Positions 52,971 through 61,993 are shown, numbered from the stretch's first letter. The stretch: 62,410 bases of DNA from Dactylosporangium sucinum (GCF_014647515.1 NZ_BMPI01000052.1:18331-80740); one strand, 5' to 3'. The notes: generated from the sequence alone by a model not told the origin. Numbers and translations are program-made.

Positions 52971-52997
52971 CGGACGCCGGGAGTGAGTCGGTTGGTT

Positions 52998-54014
52998 ATG
53001 TACATGCCGGTCCTCAAGGGCCGTGAGGGCGAGTTTACGGCGATCAGCAATCTCACGGACGATCTGATCCCTCACCTGTTGCCGATTCTGGAGGTCCAGC
53101 CGACAGACAAAGGGCCCGCGAAAGACACGTGGGACTTCACCGTCAAAGTCCGAGAACGCCTGCCCAGCAACCTCCTGATTGCCGTTGACGTTCGCTACCT
53201 CGCAGATCCACCCTCCAACGTCCGCCGTCCGTTGCAGAGCATCGCAGCCGATCTGGACGCGCTGAAGGTCCCGATGCTTCCGGTCGTCCACCTCCAGGAC
53301 AGCCGCGAACGGATGACAGACGTCGGAGACGCCGCGGAACTACACTGCGGCCGCGCGGTTCTCCGGCTCGGTAGCGAAGTGGCCGATCCCGACGACGAGG
53401 ACGCCGAGCGGATGCTCAACAAGATCCGCAAAGATGCGGGCCTTACACCGGAACAGTGCGATCTCGTGATCGACATGTTCGAGGTGCGGTCCGAACGAGA
53501 TCTCACGCGCGCCGAGCCTATCGCCCGAAAGTGCCTGGCCTGGGCTCGAAGAAGGCCTTGGCGGTCGATCGCGGTCGCGGCGGGCGCAATGCCGGACAGC
53601 GTGTCACACCTGCCCCCACGGACCGCTAGCCCCATCCGGCGATGGGACATAGCGCTCTGGCAACGCGTACAAGAGGAAGCTATCCACTACGGCGACTACG
53701 CTATTGCTCATCCGAGGATGACCGGCAAGGGCTGGAGACCCGGACCAAACCTCCGCTACACCACCGACGATTCGTGGTGGATCTATCGCTGGCCCGACAG
53801 GGACGCCAACGCCGCCATGCACGAACTGTGCGATGCCCTGATCTCGTCTGATCATTGGCCATCCAACGGTGCCACCTTTTCGTGGGGCGACGAAGAGATC
53901 GCACGACGCGCACGTGACGGAGGTAGACCAGGAAACCCGACAAATTGGCGAGCTTGGGGCACATCACATCATCTGGCGCAGGTAATAGATCAGCTGAACC
54001 GACTCGAGACATAA
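52998..54014 (+). CDS. T4 beta-like protein (beta family)
   Basis: The protein has 338 residues from ATG 52998 (MYMPVLKGREGEFTAISNL). The start MPVLKGREGEFxAL and the following LLPILEV are the hallmark of the bacteriophage T4 beta protein family, which folds as a TIM-barrel-like domain. Later conserved segments are DVRYLADPPSNV, VPMLPVVHL and the C-terminal ALISSDHWPSNGATFSWGDEEIARRA. The family occurs in phage and in bacterial defence neighbourhoods; its biochemical role is not known. It is intact among decayed neighbours and has its own palindromic upstream sites. The 3' part has Trp-rich motifs (DDSWWIYRW). Confidence 0.88.
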   Translation: MYMPVLKGREGEFTAISNLTDDLIPHLLPILEVQPTDKGPAKDTWDFTVKVRERLPSNLLIAVDVRYLADPPSNVRRPLQSIAADLDALKVPMLPVVHLQDSRERMTDVGDAAELHCGRAVLRLGSEVADPDDEDAERMLNKIRKDAGLTPEQCDLVIDMFEVRSERDLTRAEPIARKCLAWARRRPWRSIAVAAGAMPDSVSHLPPRTASPIRRWDIALWQRVQEEAIHYGDYAIAHPRMTGKGWRPGPNLRYTTDDSWWIYRWPDRDANAAMHELCDALISSDHWPSNGATFSWGDEEIARRARDGGRPGNPTNWRAWGTSHHLAQVIDQLNRLET

Positions 54015-54250
54015 CCCGACGCGTCAGCTGTAGCACCAGGCGAACTCCTCGTCACCGCACGGTTGGACGGCGACCGGTAGGAGCGTCGTCGATGCCAGCG
54101 GAGCCGGCAGACGATCTCGCCGACCGCACTCGCACCGGCCGGCGGGCGCAAACATTCACGTTGGCTTGCTCGTCCCTGATGATTCCTCCGGCGGCGAAAT
54201 GGTGGTCACCATGACGCGGTTGAGAATCCATCGCGTTCGTACCCCCGGGA

Positions 54251-54563
54251 TCAGGCGATCTGACGGAGGCCGTTGCCGTAGTCGAAGATGATCCGCAGCC
54301 GCGCACCGAGCGCCTGTGCGTATCGGCTCAAGTTGGCAACCTCATTGACGTCTAGGTCACCGTTCTCGATCTGACTCACCTGCCCGGCGTCACACCATGA
54401 GGTCGGCAACTTGGCGCTGGGTCAGCCCCAGCCGCTTACGCTCCTCGGCGAGGTGGAAGGCACGGACCCACGCTTCAGCACGCGCACGTTCCTCAGCAAG
54501 CGCGTCGGTGTCGCCGTCGTCCAACTCGGCGCGAATGTCTTGCCAGTCGTGGAACTCGGTCAT
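54251..54563 (-). pseudogene. Frameshifted XRE-family antitoxin gene
   Basis: ATG 54563 (GGAGGGAGG upstream) opens MTEFHDWQDIRAELDDGDTD and FHLAEERKRLGLTQRQVADLM, then meets a stop. One base too many at about 54391-54399 breaks the frame; the other frame continues with GQVSQIENGDLDVNEVANLS and IIFDYGNGLRQIA to a stop at 54251. The intact protein would have about 103 residues, a HigA-type antitoxin. The 313-base length is one base over a multiple of three. Confidence 0.8.
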
Positions 54564-54656
54564 GAGTCCTCCCTCCGCTTCCGCCCGAATGCCAACCAGG
54601 CTTCGTACGCGACCTCCGCCCGCCGGAATCGCGGTCTTGTACCACCCCGACCAATC
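54560..54656 (-). pseudogene. C-terminal remnant of a RelE/HigB-type toxin gene
   Basis: DWSGWYKTAIPA (from about 54656) in one frame and EVAYEAWLAFGRKRREDS in another together give the usual C-terminus of RelE/ParE-type toxins encoded before XRE antitoxins. The stop overlaps the antitoxin start as ATGA. The N-terminal two thirds are absent, and the 921-residue gene ends just to the right (stop at 54714), so an insertion or rearrangement likely removed them. Confidence 0.6.
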
Positions 54657-54713
54657 CCGTTCCCGGTGCGTTCGGGCTGATGGTCTGGCCGCTGATCGCG
54701 CGAGCGGAGTTCG

Positions 54714-57479
54714 TCAGCGTGTCAACCGAGAGTGGCCTCGACGGTGACGGCGGACGTAGGTGAAGCCTTCCGGCAGTTCCCGGTCGACGACCTCAAATGC
54801 GCGGACGGCGTCTCGATGCCGGTCGAGTTGTTCCACAGACGCTTGCGCGCCCGGTGGAAGGCGCCGGATGAACCCGGCGACCACGTGGTCCCGTCGCGGT
54901 CCGCCGCCGAAGCTGGTCGCGTCCCGTGCCGGGGATACGTCGGGGGTGTAGTGCGACGGCATGTACATCAGCAGCTCGGTGCACACATGACCGGGCCGGG
55001 CCGGATGCCATGGACGTCCGTCGGCGTCGACGCTGCCTACGACCCGGTGGACGCGCCCTGTACGGACGAGGTCCGCGACTGCGCTCGATGTCTGGTCAAC
55101 GAACCGGTTCGGCATGCCGAGCTCGACGCAGTCGCGTACGAGCGCGGCCTCGGCGAGGGTGGCGCTGCCATCGACCGCCAGGTGTCCGAGCCGGCGTAGG
55201 GTTCTCAACACCCAACTGTGCACCGACAGCTCGGGGACCTCCCGGTCCTGGTCCGCGCCCGGCGCGTGCTCGCGGGTTACGACCCGCACGTCGTAGCGGT
55301 GCCGGAACTCGACCTCGTCGACGCGCTCCGGCCGGTCGAGCGGGAACGTCCGTCCGGTGACGACGAAGCCGTCAATTTGCCAGCCGAACGCAACCAGCGT
55401 GCCGGGATGGACGTCGGACGGCCAGGTGATGTCGGCGAGCTCCCACTCGCCGCCGCGACGCCGGAGTGTGACGTTCTGAGCTGGGCGCGCCATGGGATCG
55501 TCCGGTGTGTGGTGATCCAGTCGGAGCTGCAATCGTCGCCCGTCGTGGAGCCCAACCGGTGGCGGCTCCGGCAGGGGGCACCAGCCACCGGCGAGATGCA
55601 GCCGACGGACGGTGATTCGCCACGCGAGCCGACGCGTTTCCGGATCCGCGTCCTCGTCCCACCACGCGTGATCGTCGGCGTCGTCGGGTCCGAGGCGGGG
55701 TGACCCGACGGCGGCGGTGAGCATCTCAGCGTACCGGTCCGCTTCGGTGCGCAGCTCTTCGAGCGATTCCCGCCACTGCGCGGCGTCGAGGGCGAGTGCG
55801 GCCAGCCGGCCGACGACCGTGGTGCCGAGGTGCGGGTCAGGGCAGCGGTCAACGGACACCGAAACGTGCTGACGCACTGTGGTGAGCGCGGCGAGCAGCG
55901 ATCTCGTGCGGGCGGTGAAGGCGACGTCGTCAGGGTCCGGTCGGCGCCGCGACCGAATGACCTGTTGCACCAGGCCGGCCGCTCCTGGATCACGGCACAC
56001 GACATGGACCGGTGCCCGGTCTTCCTGGTCGAGCACAGCTTGGCAAATCGCGTGTACCTGCGCGTCGAGGGTGCTAACCGCGTCCTCGACGCCGGTGCGC
56101 ATCTCACCGTCCTCGGTCACCCACGCGTACCCGAAGGCGCCGGTGTCGGATCGCCGTCGAGCACCGGTCACGACCACGACGTGCGCCTGGTCGTTGTCGA
56201 TGCTGTCGATGCCGTCGAGCGCGGCGGTGCAGAGGAACGAGTCCGGCGTCGCGTGGTCCACCGGCGCCGAGACTGGGACGCTGCTTGGTGATATGTCGTC
56301 GACCGGCTGGCGCGTGGTGTCCTCGACGGCATCGCGGAGCCGTGCCACACGTGCAGCCAGCGGTCCGACGCAATCTCGGCACGGATTGGCGGCGCTGGCG
56401 TGGACACAGGTGGTCTCGTGGTCCGCGACGACTGTCGCGACGAGTCGACAGAGCGCCGGCTCCGCCTCGGAGACTCGTGCTGCGGCCGCCGCCAGACAGG
56501 AAGCACGGAACTGCTGGTATGCCGCCTGCCGGACGAAGAGTGCGAGTCGCACCTCGAATGCACCGACGTCGATTCTAGCGGCCAGCCGTCTCGCCTCCGC
56601 GTAGGCGCGGTCGACACCCGCACGCAGCAGTTCCTGGCGGATGGCGGCATTGCGAGCGGTCGGCGGCAGACTCGACGCCCCACCGATGAGCCGGTCGAAC
56701 CGGTTCCGCAAGCCGGCGACGAGCGACCCGATCTGCTCCTCCCAGCGCTCGACGACGGCGGGGTGCGACAGTGGCGGCGCCTGCCGAAGTTTCTTCGCGT
56801 CGGTTGAGACGACCTCGGCGAATGCCGCTGGATCGAGTTCGACCAGACGATGTACTTCGTTAGGCAACGACACGGCCTCGAACACGGACGTCAAGCCAGT
56901 GCTCGACAACCATGCCCAGCGTGACCGCGACGGCAGATCCAACGAACCGCCGTGGACCTCACGCTCGTTCAAGACTGCCGCCAATGCCTGCCCGAACACG
57001 GTGCCGGCACAGCGGCGCAATACCCGTACTTCGAGAGAGTCGGGCACGTCGGGTTTTGCCGTCGCCGCCGCCATTCGCTGGCGATGCTCGCGCTCCCATC
57101 CCTCGACCGCCGTGGTGGCCCGCCTCTCCAGCGAGTAGTCCGCTCGACGACGACTCTGAGGCTTCCTCGACGTACCGAAGAGCCGCGCCACCGAGGCCTC
57201 TGACTCGGCTATCGCGACCGCGAGCCGCAACGCGACCACCATGACCACGTCGCCGTCCAAAGCACGAAGTGCTCCACGGACGCGCTGATTTATCTCGGCG
57301 CCTTCGGCTTCGGCGCGCAGCAGCTCAGCCAGCTTGGGAAGGTCGGCGCGGAGGGACCCGACGGTCCTCGACGCTTCGGCCTGGGACTGTCGCTTTCGGC
57401 GAGCGCCGACAGGCGCGGCAGCCGCGCTCCGGACGCCCCGCCCCGACGTCGGTGTACTCGTCACCACTGCCCTCTTCAT
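54714..57479 (-). CDS. Unrecognised 921-residue protein with an RNase-H-like segment
   Basis: There is no confident family. The N-terminus (1-40) is basic and disordered. Residues about 40-395 are mostly helical, ending in a Cys-rich stretch (CVHASAANPCRDC, residues 358-370) that could bind zinc. Residues about 430-510 read VVVVTGARRRSDTGAFGYAW, then EDAVSTLDAQVHAICQAVLD and VHVVCRDPGAAGLVQQVI: the strand order and spacing resemble an RNase H fold, but acidic catalytic residues are not clearly kept (Gln in place of the expected Glu). Residues about 510-680 include a charged region; the C-terminus (about 690-920) has RPAQNVTLRRRGGEWELADI and later helix-turn-helix-like segments. ATG 57479 lacks a strong ribosome-binding site. 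It lies among defence genes. Confidence 0.7.
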   Translation of the reverse strand: MKRAVVTSTPTSGRGVRSAAAAPVGARRKRQSQAEASRTVGSLRADLPKLAELLRAEAEGAEINQRVRGALRALDGDVVMVVALRLAVAIAESEASVARLFGTSRKPQSRRRADYSLERRATTAVEGWEREHRQRMAAATAKPDVPDSLEVRVLRRCAGTVFGQALAAVLNEREVHGGSLDLPSRSRWAWLSSTGLTSVFEAVSLPNEVHRLVELDPAAFAEVVSTDAKKLRQAPPLSHPAVVERWEEQIGSLVAGLRNRFDRLIGGASSLPPTARNAAIRQELLRAGVDRAYAEARRLAARIDVGAFEVRLALFVRQAAYQQFRASCLAAAAARVSEAEPALCRLVATVVADHETTCVHASAANPCRDCVGPLAARVARLRDAVEDTTRQPVDDISPSSVPVSAPVDHATPDSFLCTAALDGIDSIDNDQAHVVVVTGARRRSDTGAFGYAWVTEDGEMRTGVEDAVSTLDAQVHAICQAVLDQEDRAPVHVVCRDPGAAGLVQQVIRSRRRPDPDDVAFTARTRSLLAALTTVRQHVSVSVDRCPDPHLGTTVVGRLAALALDAAQWRESLEELRTEADRYAEMLTAAVGSPRLGPDDADDHAWWDEDADPETRRLAWRITVRRLHLAGGWCPLPEPPPVGLHDGRRLQLRLDHHTPDDPMARPAQNVTLRRRGGEWELADITWPSDVHPGTLVAFGWQIDGFVVTGRTFPLDRPERVDEVEFRHRYDVRVVTREHAPGADQDREVPELSVHSWVLRTLRRLGHLAVDGSATLAEAALVRDCVELGMPNRFVDQTSSAVADLVRTGRVHRVVGSVDADGRPWHPARPGHVCTELLMYMPSHYTPDVSPARDATSFGGGPRRDHVVAGFIRRLPPGAQASVEQLDRHRDAVRAFEVVDRELPEGFTYVRRHRRGHSRLTR

Positions 57480-57781
57480 TGCGCCGTCCGTGCCGGGGGC
57501 TGCTCATCGACCTAAGGAGGCCGCCGGTCAGCAACCCTACGACGACGCTCCGTACTGGCGGAACGGTCGAACGGCCGGAATGGTTGTCGTTCGTCGTGTC
57601 GGTCACGAGCCGTCCGGTGACGATGCGGTCGGCCTCGGTTCTCGAGATCAACGCCATAGGTGTTGGTGGCATTGGCATGCGCGTCGAGGTTTGGTGCGCG
57701 GGCCGAACATCTGGCGCTCGATCACGGAGCAGCGTTGTCCCTCATTCAGCCCGTCCGCCCCTTCCGGCTCCAGCCTTGCGG
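57480..57781. other. Intergenic or decayed sequence
   Basis: Between the 921-residue gene (minus) and the frameshifted genes (plus) no intact gene is seen. It should contain the promoter for the minus-strand gene. Parts after about 57640 may be the decayed 5' end of the next gene, because all three plus frames carry short plausible stretches. Confidence 0.4.
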
Positions 57782-58014
57782 TCGAGGACGAAGGCCGGGT
57801 CATCGACCGATCGGCGGACATGGCAGCTGGCCGCACTCGCGCTCTTCGGCGACAGGCACCAGGGCGGCAAAGTGCTCAACCGGCTCAATCAGTACGGGAG
57901 GTGGGCCGGTGACGCGTTCAGGGCCTGCAAGGAAGGGCCGTTCACCGGCCCGGAACGTACGACCTCGAAACGCTCGTCCGAAACAGCCGGCGGCTCGCCA
58001 AGGAATTGCGATGA
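57782..58014 (+). pseudogene. Frameshifted small gene of unknown function
   Basis: Three plus-strand pieces join into one plausible protein: EDEGRVIDRSADMAAGRTRA (57785-57843), then LFGDRHQGGKVLNRLNQYGR and WAGDAFRACKEG in the next frame (57842 onward), then YDLETLVRNSRRLAKELR back in the first frame (57958-58011). The two shifts, near 57841 and 57950, compensate each other. The second piece matches a segment I have seen in small actinomycete accessory proteins of unknown function. The stop TGA at 58012-58014 overlaps the ATG of the next gene. Confidence 0.55.
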
Positions 58015-58416
58015 TCACCGACCACGGGACAACACAGCCCCAGGCCAGCCCCGACGCGGCCGACCCAGCTACTCACCAGCGTCGTCGTCCGGGGAGCCCG
58101 CGGCGCATGGCCGCGCACCTGTGCCTGGCTGCTCCGCCTGGCGCTGGAGTCGGCCGTGGACAACTACTGGCGCCGCTGCCACTCCGAGATCGCCACCGTG
58201 AAGGCCAGGTCACTGCAGTTCCTCGTCCTCGAGCGCTACGCCGGTCGACACACCGCCACCAAGGCCGGCTACGACTGGTGGGCGTTGTCCCGGGCCGGCC
58301 ACCACCACTGCTACGAACTCGGCCTGACAGCAGGTGAGCTGCACCGGCTGCGCGAAGTCGTCGCAGCGGTTATCACCGACCTTGACAACGCCGGCGCGGC
58401 ACCCATCGACGTGTGA
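58011..58416 (+). pseudogene. Small helical protein, probably frameshifted
   Basis: ATG 58011 opens MITDHGTTQPQASPDAADPA. Near 58065 the coding signal moves to another frame: TQLLTSVVRGARGAWPRTCA, then WLLRLALESAVDNYWRRCHS and ALSRAGHHHCYELGLTAGEL to a stop at 58416. Read together this is about 135 residues of helical, HEPN-like composition. If there is no correction, the usable start is GTG 58156, giving 86 residues. The total length of 406 bases is one over a multiple of three. Overlap with the preceding gene (ATGA) shows the two were an operon. Confidence 0.55.
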
Positions 58417-58425
58417 TCGGCTTCT

Positions 58426-58812
58426 TCACCGCTGGTTCGGCACGCGCCGATTGAACCGCGGCTTCAGCGCCAGAACCAGCGTCTCCTTCACGCCCTCCGG
58501 ATTGTCCGTCTCATACCAGCGGACGGCGCACCGCCCTAGCCAGGCCGCGATCTCCGCGGCCGAGGCAGCATGGTTCGGCGTATCGAGGAGCTGGCCGACC
58601 TGGTCGTGCAGCACGGACGAGCCGCGGTTGCCGGTCAGGTGCTGCCGGAGCCGGCGCCGCAGCTCGCCTGTCGACCCGACATAGACGACGACACCCCGGT
58701 CGAGCACCACATGGACGCCGGACGAGCTGGGTGCGGTTGCGGCGACTTCCGTGGTGTACGGCTGAGCGTCGGAGAAGTCGGCCAGCAGATCGTCGTATGA
58801 CAGGTCAGGCAT
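58426..58812 (-). CDS. GIY-YIG nuclease-family protein
   Basis: The protein has 128 residues from ATG 58812 (MPDLSYDDLLADF). The catalytic fold is visible: GVHVVLDRGVVVYVGSTGEL corresponds to GIY...YIG with the conserved Gly-Ser-Thr turn, followed by LRRRLRQHL (catalytic Arg), a His-containing middle, and EGVKETLVLALKPRFNR with the metal Glu and terminal Asn. It is a stand-alone nuclease domain with a short N-terminal helix. It is divergent from the large PLD-helicase gene with about 85 bases between starts, suggesting a functional pair. Confidence 0.88.
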   Translation of the reverse strand: MPDLSYDDLLADFSDAQPYTTEVAATAPSSSGVHVVLDRGVVVYVGSTGELRRRLRQHLTGNRGSSVLHDQVGQLLDTPNHAASAAEIAAWLGRCAVRWYETDNPEGVKETLVLALKPRFNRRVPNQR

Positions 58813-58897
58813 TCGCCAAGGGTAGCGGCATGAGGCCCGACCGTGCGCTCGTGACCTTGTGTCGAGAAAGCAGTGGTTCATAGGACAGACTGATGCG

Positions 58898-61800
58898 GTG
58901 GCTGAAGAGTTGCCCGCGGGGCTCTACGAGATCGTCGTAACCAAGGCTCTCGAAAGCCGGCTGGCGAACGTCGACCAGGAGCTTGTCAAGCGGCACGTCT
59001 TGCGGTCGGCCGATGCGGCTGATCGGATCGCGCTGCTGCTCGCCCGCCAGGTCGAGCGAGCCCTCGACGCCGTACCTGAAGCCGACCGCGTCGCGATCGG
59101 TGTCGACGTGGCGCAGCGCCTCCTTGAAGCGCTCGGCACGCAGCTTCCGCGGACGGAGCCGGCGCTCGAATCGCCATCGGCGCCAGGTGAGGTGTTGAGC
59201 GCCATCGGCGAGCGGCAACCCGACGGCTCCGCCCGTAGCGCGGGGCGGCCACTCATTCCGCTACTGGATACGACGCTGCTGACGAACGCACCCGGCGAAC
59301 CCAGAGTCGGCAGCCAGGTCCTTACCGAGATTGAGTCAGCCGACGCCATTGACCTGGTCATGGCGTTCATCCGCACGAGCGGTCTACTGCCAATCATCGG
59401 CGCGCTTCGTGAGCATTGCGCCAGGGGGCGACGGCTCCGGGTGCTGACGACCACCTACACCGGCTCAACCGAAGGTCGGGCGCTCGACCTGCTGGCGGAT
59501 CTCGGCGCCGAGATTCGGGTCTCCTACGACGTGACAACGACCCGTCTGCATGCCAAGGCGTGGCTGTTTCACCGTCGTACGGCGTTCAGCACGGCGTACG
59601 TCGGGTCATCCAACCTCACACACTCTGCCCAGGTGGCAGGCCTGGAGTGGAACGTCCGAGTTTCGGCCGCCCGCAACCCTGATGTGGTCAAGAAGATCGA
59701 CGCAGTCTTCGAGAGTTACTGGCAAAGCGGCGACTTCGTTCCATACGTCGAGGCAGACTTCCAGCAGGCGCTCGATCGGTCCCGTCGATCCGATGGACGC
59801 AGCATTTCGTTACTGAGTCCAGTTGAGGTTCGCCTCGAGCCGTTCCAGGAACGGATGCTTGAGCTGATCGAGCTCTCTCGCTCACGGGGCCACCACCGCA
59901 ATCTGCTGGTATCAGCGACCGGCACGGGTAAGACCGTGATGGCCGCGGTGGACTACGCGCGCCTGCGCCGGAAGTCGCCTCGGGCCCGGCTGTTGTTCGT
60001 CGCGCATCGAGAACGCATCCTCGACCAGAGCCTGGCAATGTTCCGCCATGTGATGCGTGACTACGCGTTCGGCGAGAAGTGGGTCGGCGGCGCGAGACCC
60101 ACCGCGTTCGACCACGTCTTTGCATCTGTCCAGACGCTGGCGGCCAACGGGCTGGAGCACCTCGCGCCGGACCACTTCGACGTCATCATCATCGACGAGT
60201 TCCACCACGCTGCGGCGCCGTCGTACCGGGCGATCATGGAAGATCTGACGCCACGTGAACTGCTCGGCCTGACCGCGACGCCGGAGCGTGCCGACGGCCT
60301 GCCGCTCTTGCACTGGTTCGGCGACCGCATCGCGGCCGAACTGCGCCTCTGGGATGCCATCGAACAGCATCGCCTGGCGCCGTTCGCGTACTACGGCATT
60401 CACGACGGCATCGACCTGCGCGAGGTCCCTTGGCGCCGCGGACGCGGCTATGACGAGGCAGCGCTGACCGAGGTCTACACCAGCGACATGGCATGGGCGC
60501 GCTTCGTCTACAAGCAACTCGAGCAGCACGTCACCGATGTCGCAACCATCCGATGCCTGGGCTTCTGTGTGAGCGTTGCCCACGCCCGCTTCATGGCGGC
60601 TCAGTTCGAGAAGCTCGGCGTGGCCGCGCTGGCGGTCTCGGCTGAGACGCCGGAGGAGGATCGCGCTGCCGCTCTCCGTGATCTGGACGAGGGGCGGCTG
60701 CAGGTCATCTTCTCGGTTGAGCTGTTCAACGAGGGCGTTGATGTGCCCAGCGTCGACACGCTGCTCATGCTGCGCCCGACCGAAAGCGCCACCCTGTTTC
60801 TGCAGCAATTGGGTCGAGGCTTGCGGATCGCGACGGGCAAGAGCGTCTGCACGGTACTGGACTTCGTCGGCATGCACCGTCGCGAGTTTCGCTTCGATCA
60901 GCGGTACCGTGCGCTGCTCGGCGGCAGCCGCCGCGATCTCGAGCGAGCCGTCGAGGAAGGCTTTCCATTCCTGCCCGCCGGCTGTCACATGGAACTCGAC
61001 CGGGTGGCCCGCGAAATCGTGCTGCGCAGCGTTCGCGAGGCAATTCCTTCGCGGTGGCCGTCCAAGGTCGCCGAGCTTCGGTCGCTGGCTCAAGATCGGG
61101 CATCGGTGACCCTGGCGGACTACCTCGTCGAGACAGGCCTTGAGGTTGCCGATGTGTATGCCAGCAACCGAAGCTGGTCCGCATTGTGTGAGGCTGCCGG
61201 CCTGTCTGTTGCACCCGCCGGACCACATGAAGAAGCCCTTCGGCGCGGCATCGCACGCATGCAGCATGTCGATGACCGCCAGCGTCTTGAGGGGTACCAC
61301 TCATTGTTGAATCACGTAAACTCGCCTGACGTCGACTCGCTGACAAACGTCGAACATCGCCTCATGCGGATGCTCGTCGCCAACCTTGCCGACCAGGTAA
61401 TTTCACGGACCGATCCGCTCCAGTCCGCGGTTGACCAGCTCTGGTCGCATCCCCAGGTGATCGTTGAACTGCGAGAATTGCTCCACGTCCTCGGTGACGC
61501 ACCGAGCCACATGCAGCACTCGGCGCTGCCGGAGGTCCCCCTGCAGGTGCACAGTCAGTACACCCGAATTGAGATCCTCGCGGCGGTCGGCGAGGGCACC
61601 GGCGCCCGAACGCCCCAGTGGCGTGAGGGCGTGTACGACGCGAAGGCCGCGGGCGCCGATCTGCTCGTGTTCACCCTGGACAAGACGAGTGGCGACTTCT
61701 CCCCGACCACCCGCTACCGCGACTACGCGATCAGCCCCGAGCTCATCCACTGGGAGAGTCAATCCACCACGTCCTCCGAAAGCCCGACCGGCCGGCGGTA

Positions 61801-61993
61801 TCAAAACCATGTGGCGATGGGGCGCTCGATCTTGTTGTTCGCGCGGACCCGGGCCGACGATCGGGCCTTCTGGTTCCTCGGCCCGGCGAGATATGTCCAG
61901 CACGAGGGCGATCGGCCAATGGCTGTGACCTGGAAGCTCGAGACGCCGTTGTCAGGAGACCTGTTCGCCGCATTCGCCGCCGCCGTTGCCTGA
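58898..61993 (+). CDS. PLD-nuclease / DEAD-like helicase / DUF3427 protein
   Basis: The protein has 1,031 residues from GTG 58898 (VAEELPAGLYEIVV); GTG 58859 is a less likely earlier start. Domains in order: helical start (1-120); PLD-type nuclease (about 125-285) with one HxK motif TRLHAKAWLF (His218, Lys220) and SSNLTHSA; superfamily II helicase (about 305-690) with SATGTGKTVMA (Lys345), IIIDEFHH (Asp433-Glu434), LTATPERADGL, FNEGVDVPSVDTLLML and QQLGRGLRI; and a C-terminal DUF3427-type region (about 845-1030; YDAKAAGADLLVFTLDKTSG, then a RYRDYAISPELIHWESQS core). This architecture is found in phage-defence islands and is predicted to unwind and cleave invading DNA. Key residues are intact. 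Confidence 0.92.
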   Translation: MAEELPAGLYEIVVTKALESRLANVDQELVKRHVLRSADAADRIALLLARQVERALDAVPEADRVAIGVDVAQRLLEALGTQLPRTEPALESPSAPGEVLSAIGERQPDGSARSAGRPLIPLLDTTLLTNAPGEPRVGSQVLTEIESADAIDLVMAFIRTSGLLPIIGALREHCARGRRLRVLTTTYTGSTEGRALDLLADLGAEIRVSYDVTTTRLHAKAWLFHRRTAFSTAYVGSSNLTHSAQVAGLEWNVRVSAARNPDVVKKIDAVFESYWQSGDFVPYVEADFQQALDRSRRSDGRSISLLSPVEVRLEPFQERMLELIELSRSRGHHRNLLVSATGTGKTVMAAVDYARLRRKSPRARLLFVAHRERILDQSLAMFRHVMRDYAFGEKWVGGARPTAFDHVFASVQTLAANGLEHLAPDHFDVIIIDEFHHAAAPSYRAIMEDLTPRELLGLTATPERADGLPLLHWFGDRIAAELRLWDAIEQHRLAPFAYYGIHDGIDLREVPWRRGRGYDEAALTEVYTSDMAWARFVYKQLEQHVTDVATIRCLGFCVSVAHARFMAAQFEKLGVAALAVSAETPEEDRAAALRDLDEGRLQVIFSVELFNEGVDVPSVDTLLMLRPTESATLFLQQLGRGLRIATGKSVCTVLDFVGMHRREFRFDQRYRALLGGSRRDLERAVEEGFPFLPAGCHMELDRVAREIVLRSVREAIPSRWPSKVAELRSLAQDRASVTLADYLVETGLEVADVYASNRSWSALCEAAGLSVAPAGPHEEALRRGIARMQHVDDRQRLEGYHSLLNHVNSPDVDSLTNVEHRLMRMLVANLADQVISRTDPLQSAVDQLWSHPQVIVELRELLHVLGDAPSHMQHSALPEVPLQVHSQYTRIEILAAVGEGTGARTPQWREGVYDAKAAGADLLVFTLDKTSGDFSPTTRYRDYAISPELIHWESQSTTSSESPTGRRYQNHVAMGRSILLFARTRADDRAFWFLGPARYVQHEGDRPMAVTWKLETPLSGDLFAAFAAAVA

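Noticed and set aside
52032..52997. Extension of the beta-family gene upstream in the same frame
   Set aside because: The extra 322 codons overlap minus-strand TA genes and lack family similarity, whereas the beta family begins exactly at MYMPVLKGREGEF.
57782..58014. Programmed ribosomal frameshifting as explanation for the A-to-B-to-A frame changes
   Set aside because: No slippery heptamer or downstream pseudoknot is evident; decay or indel error is simpler.
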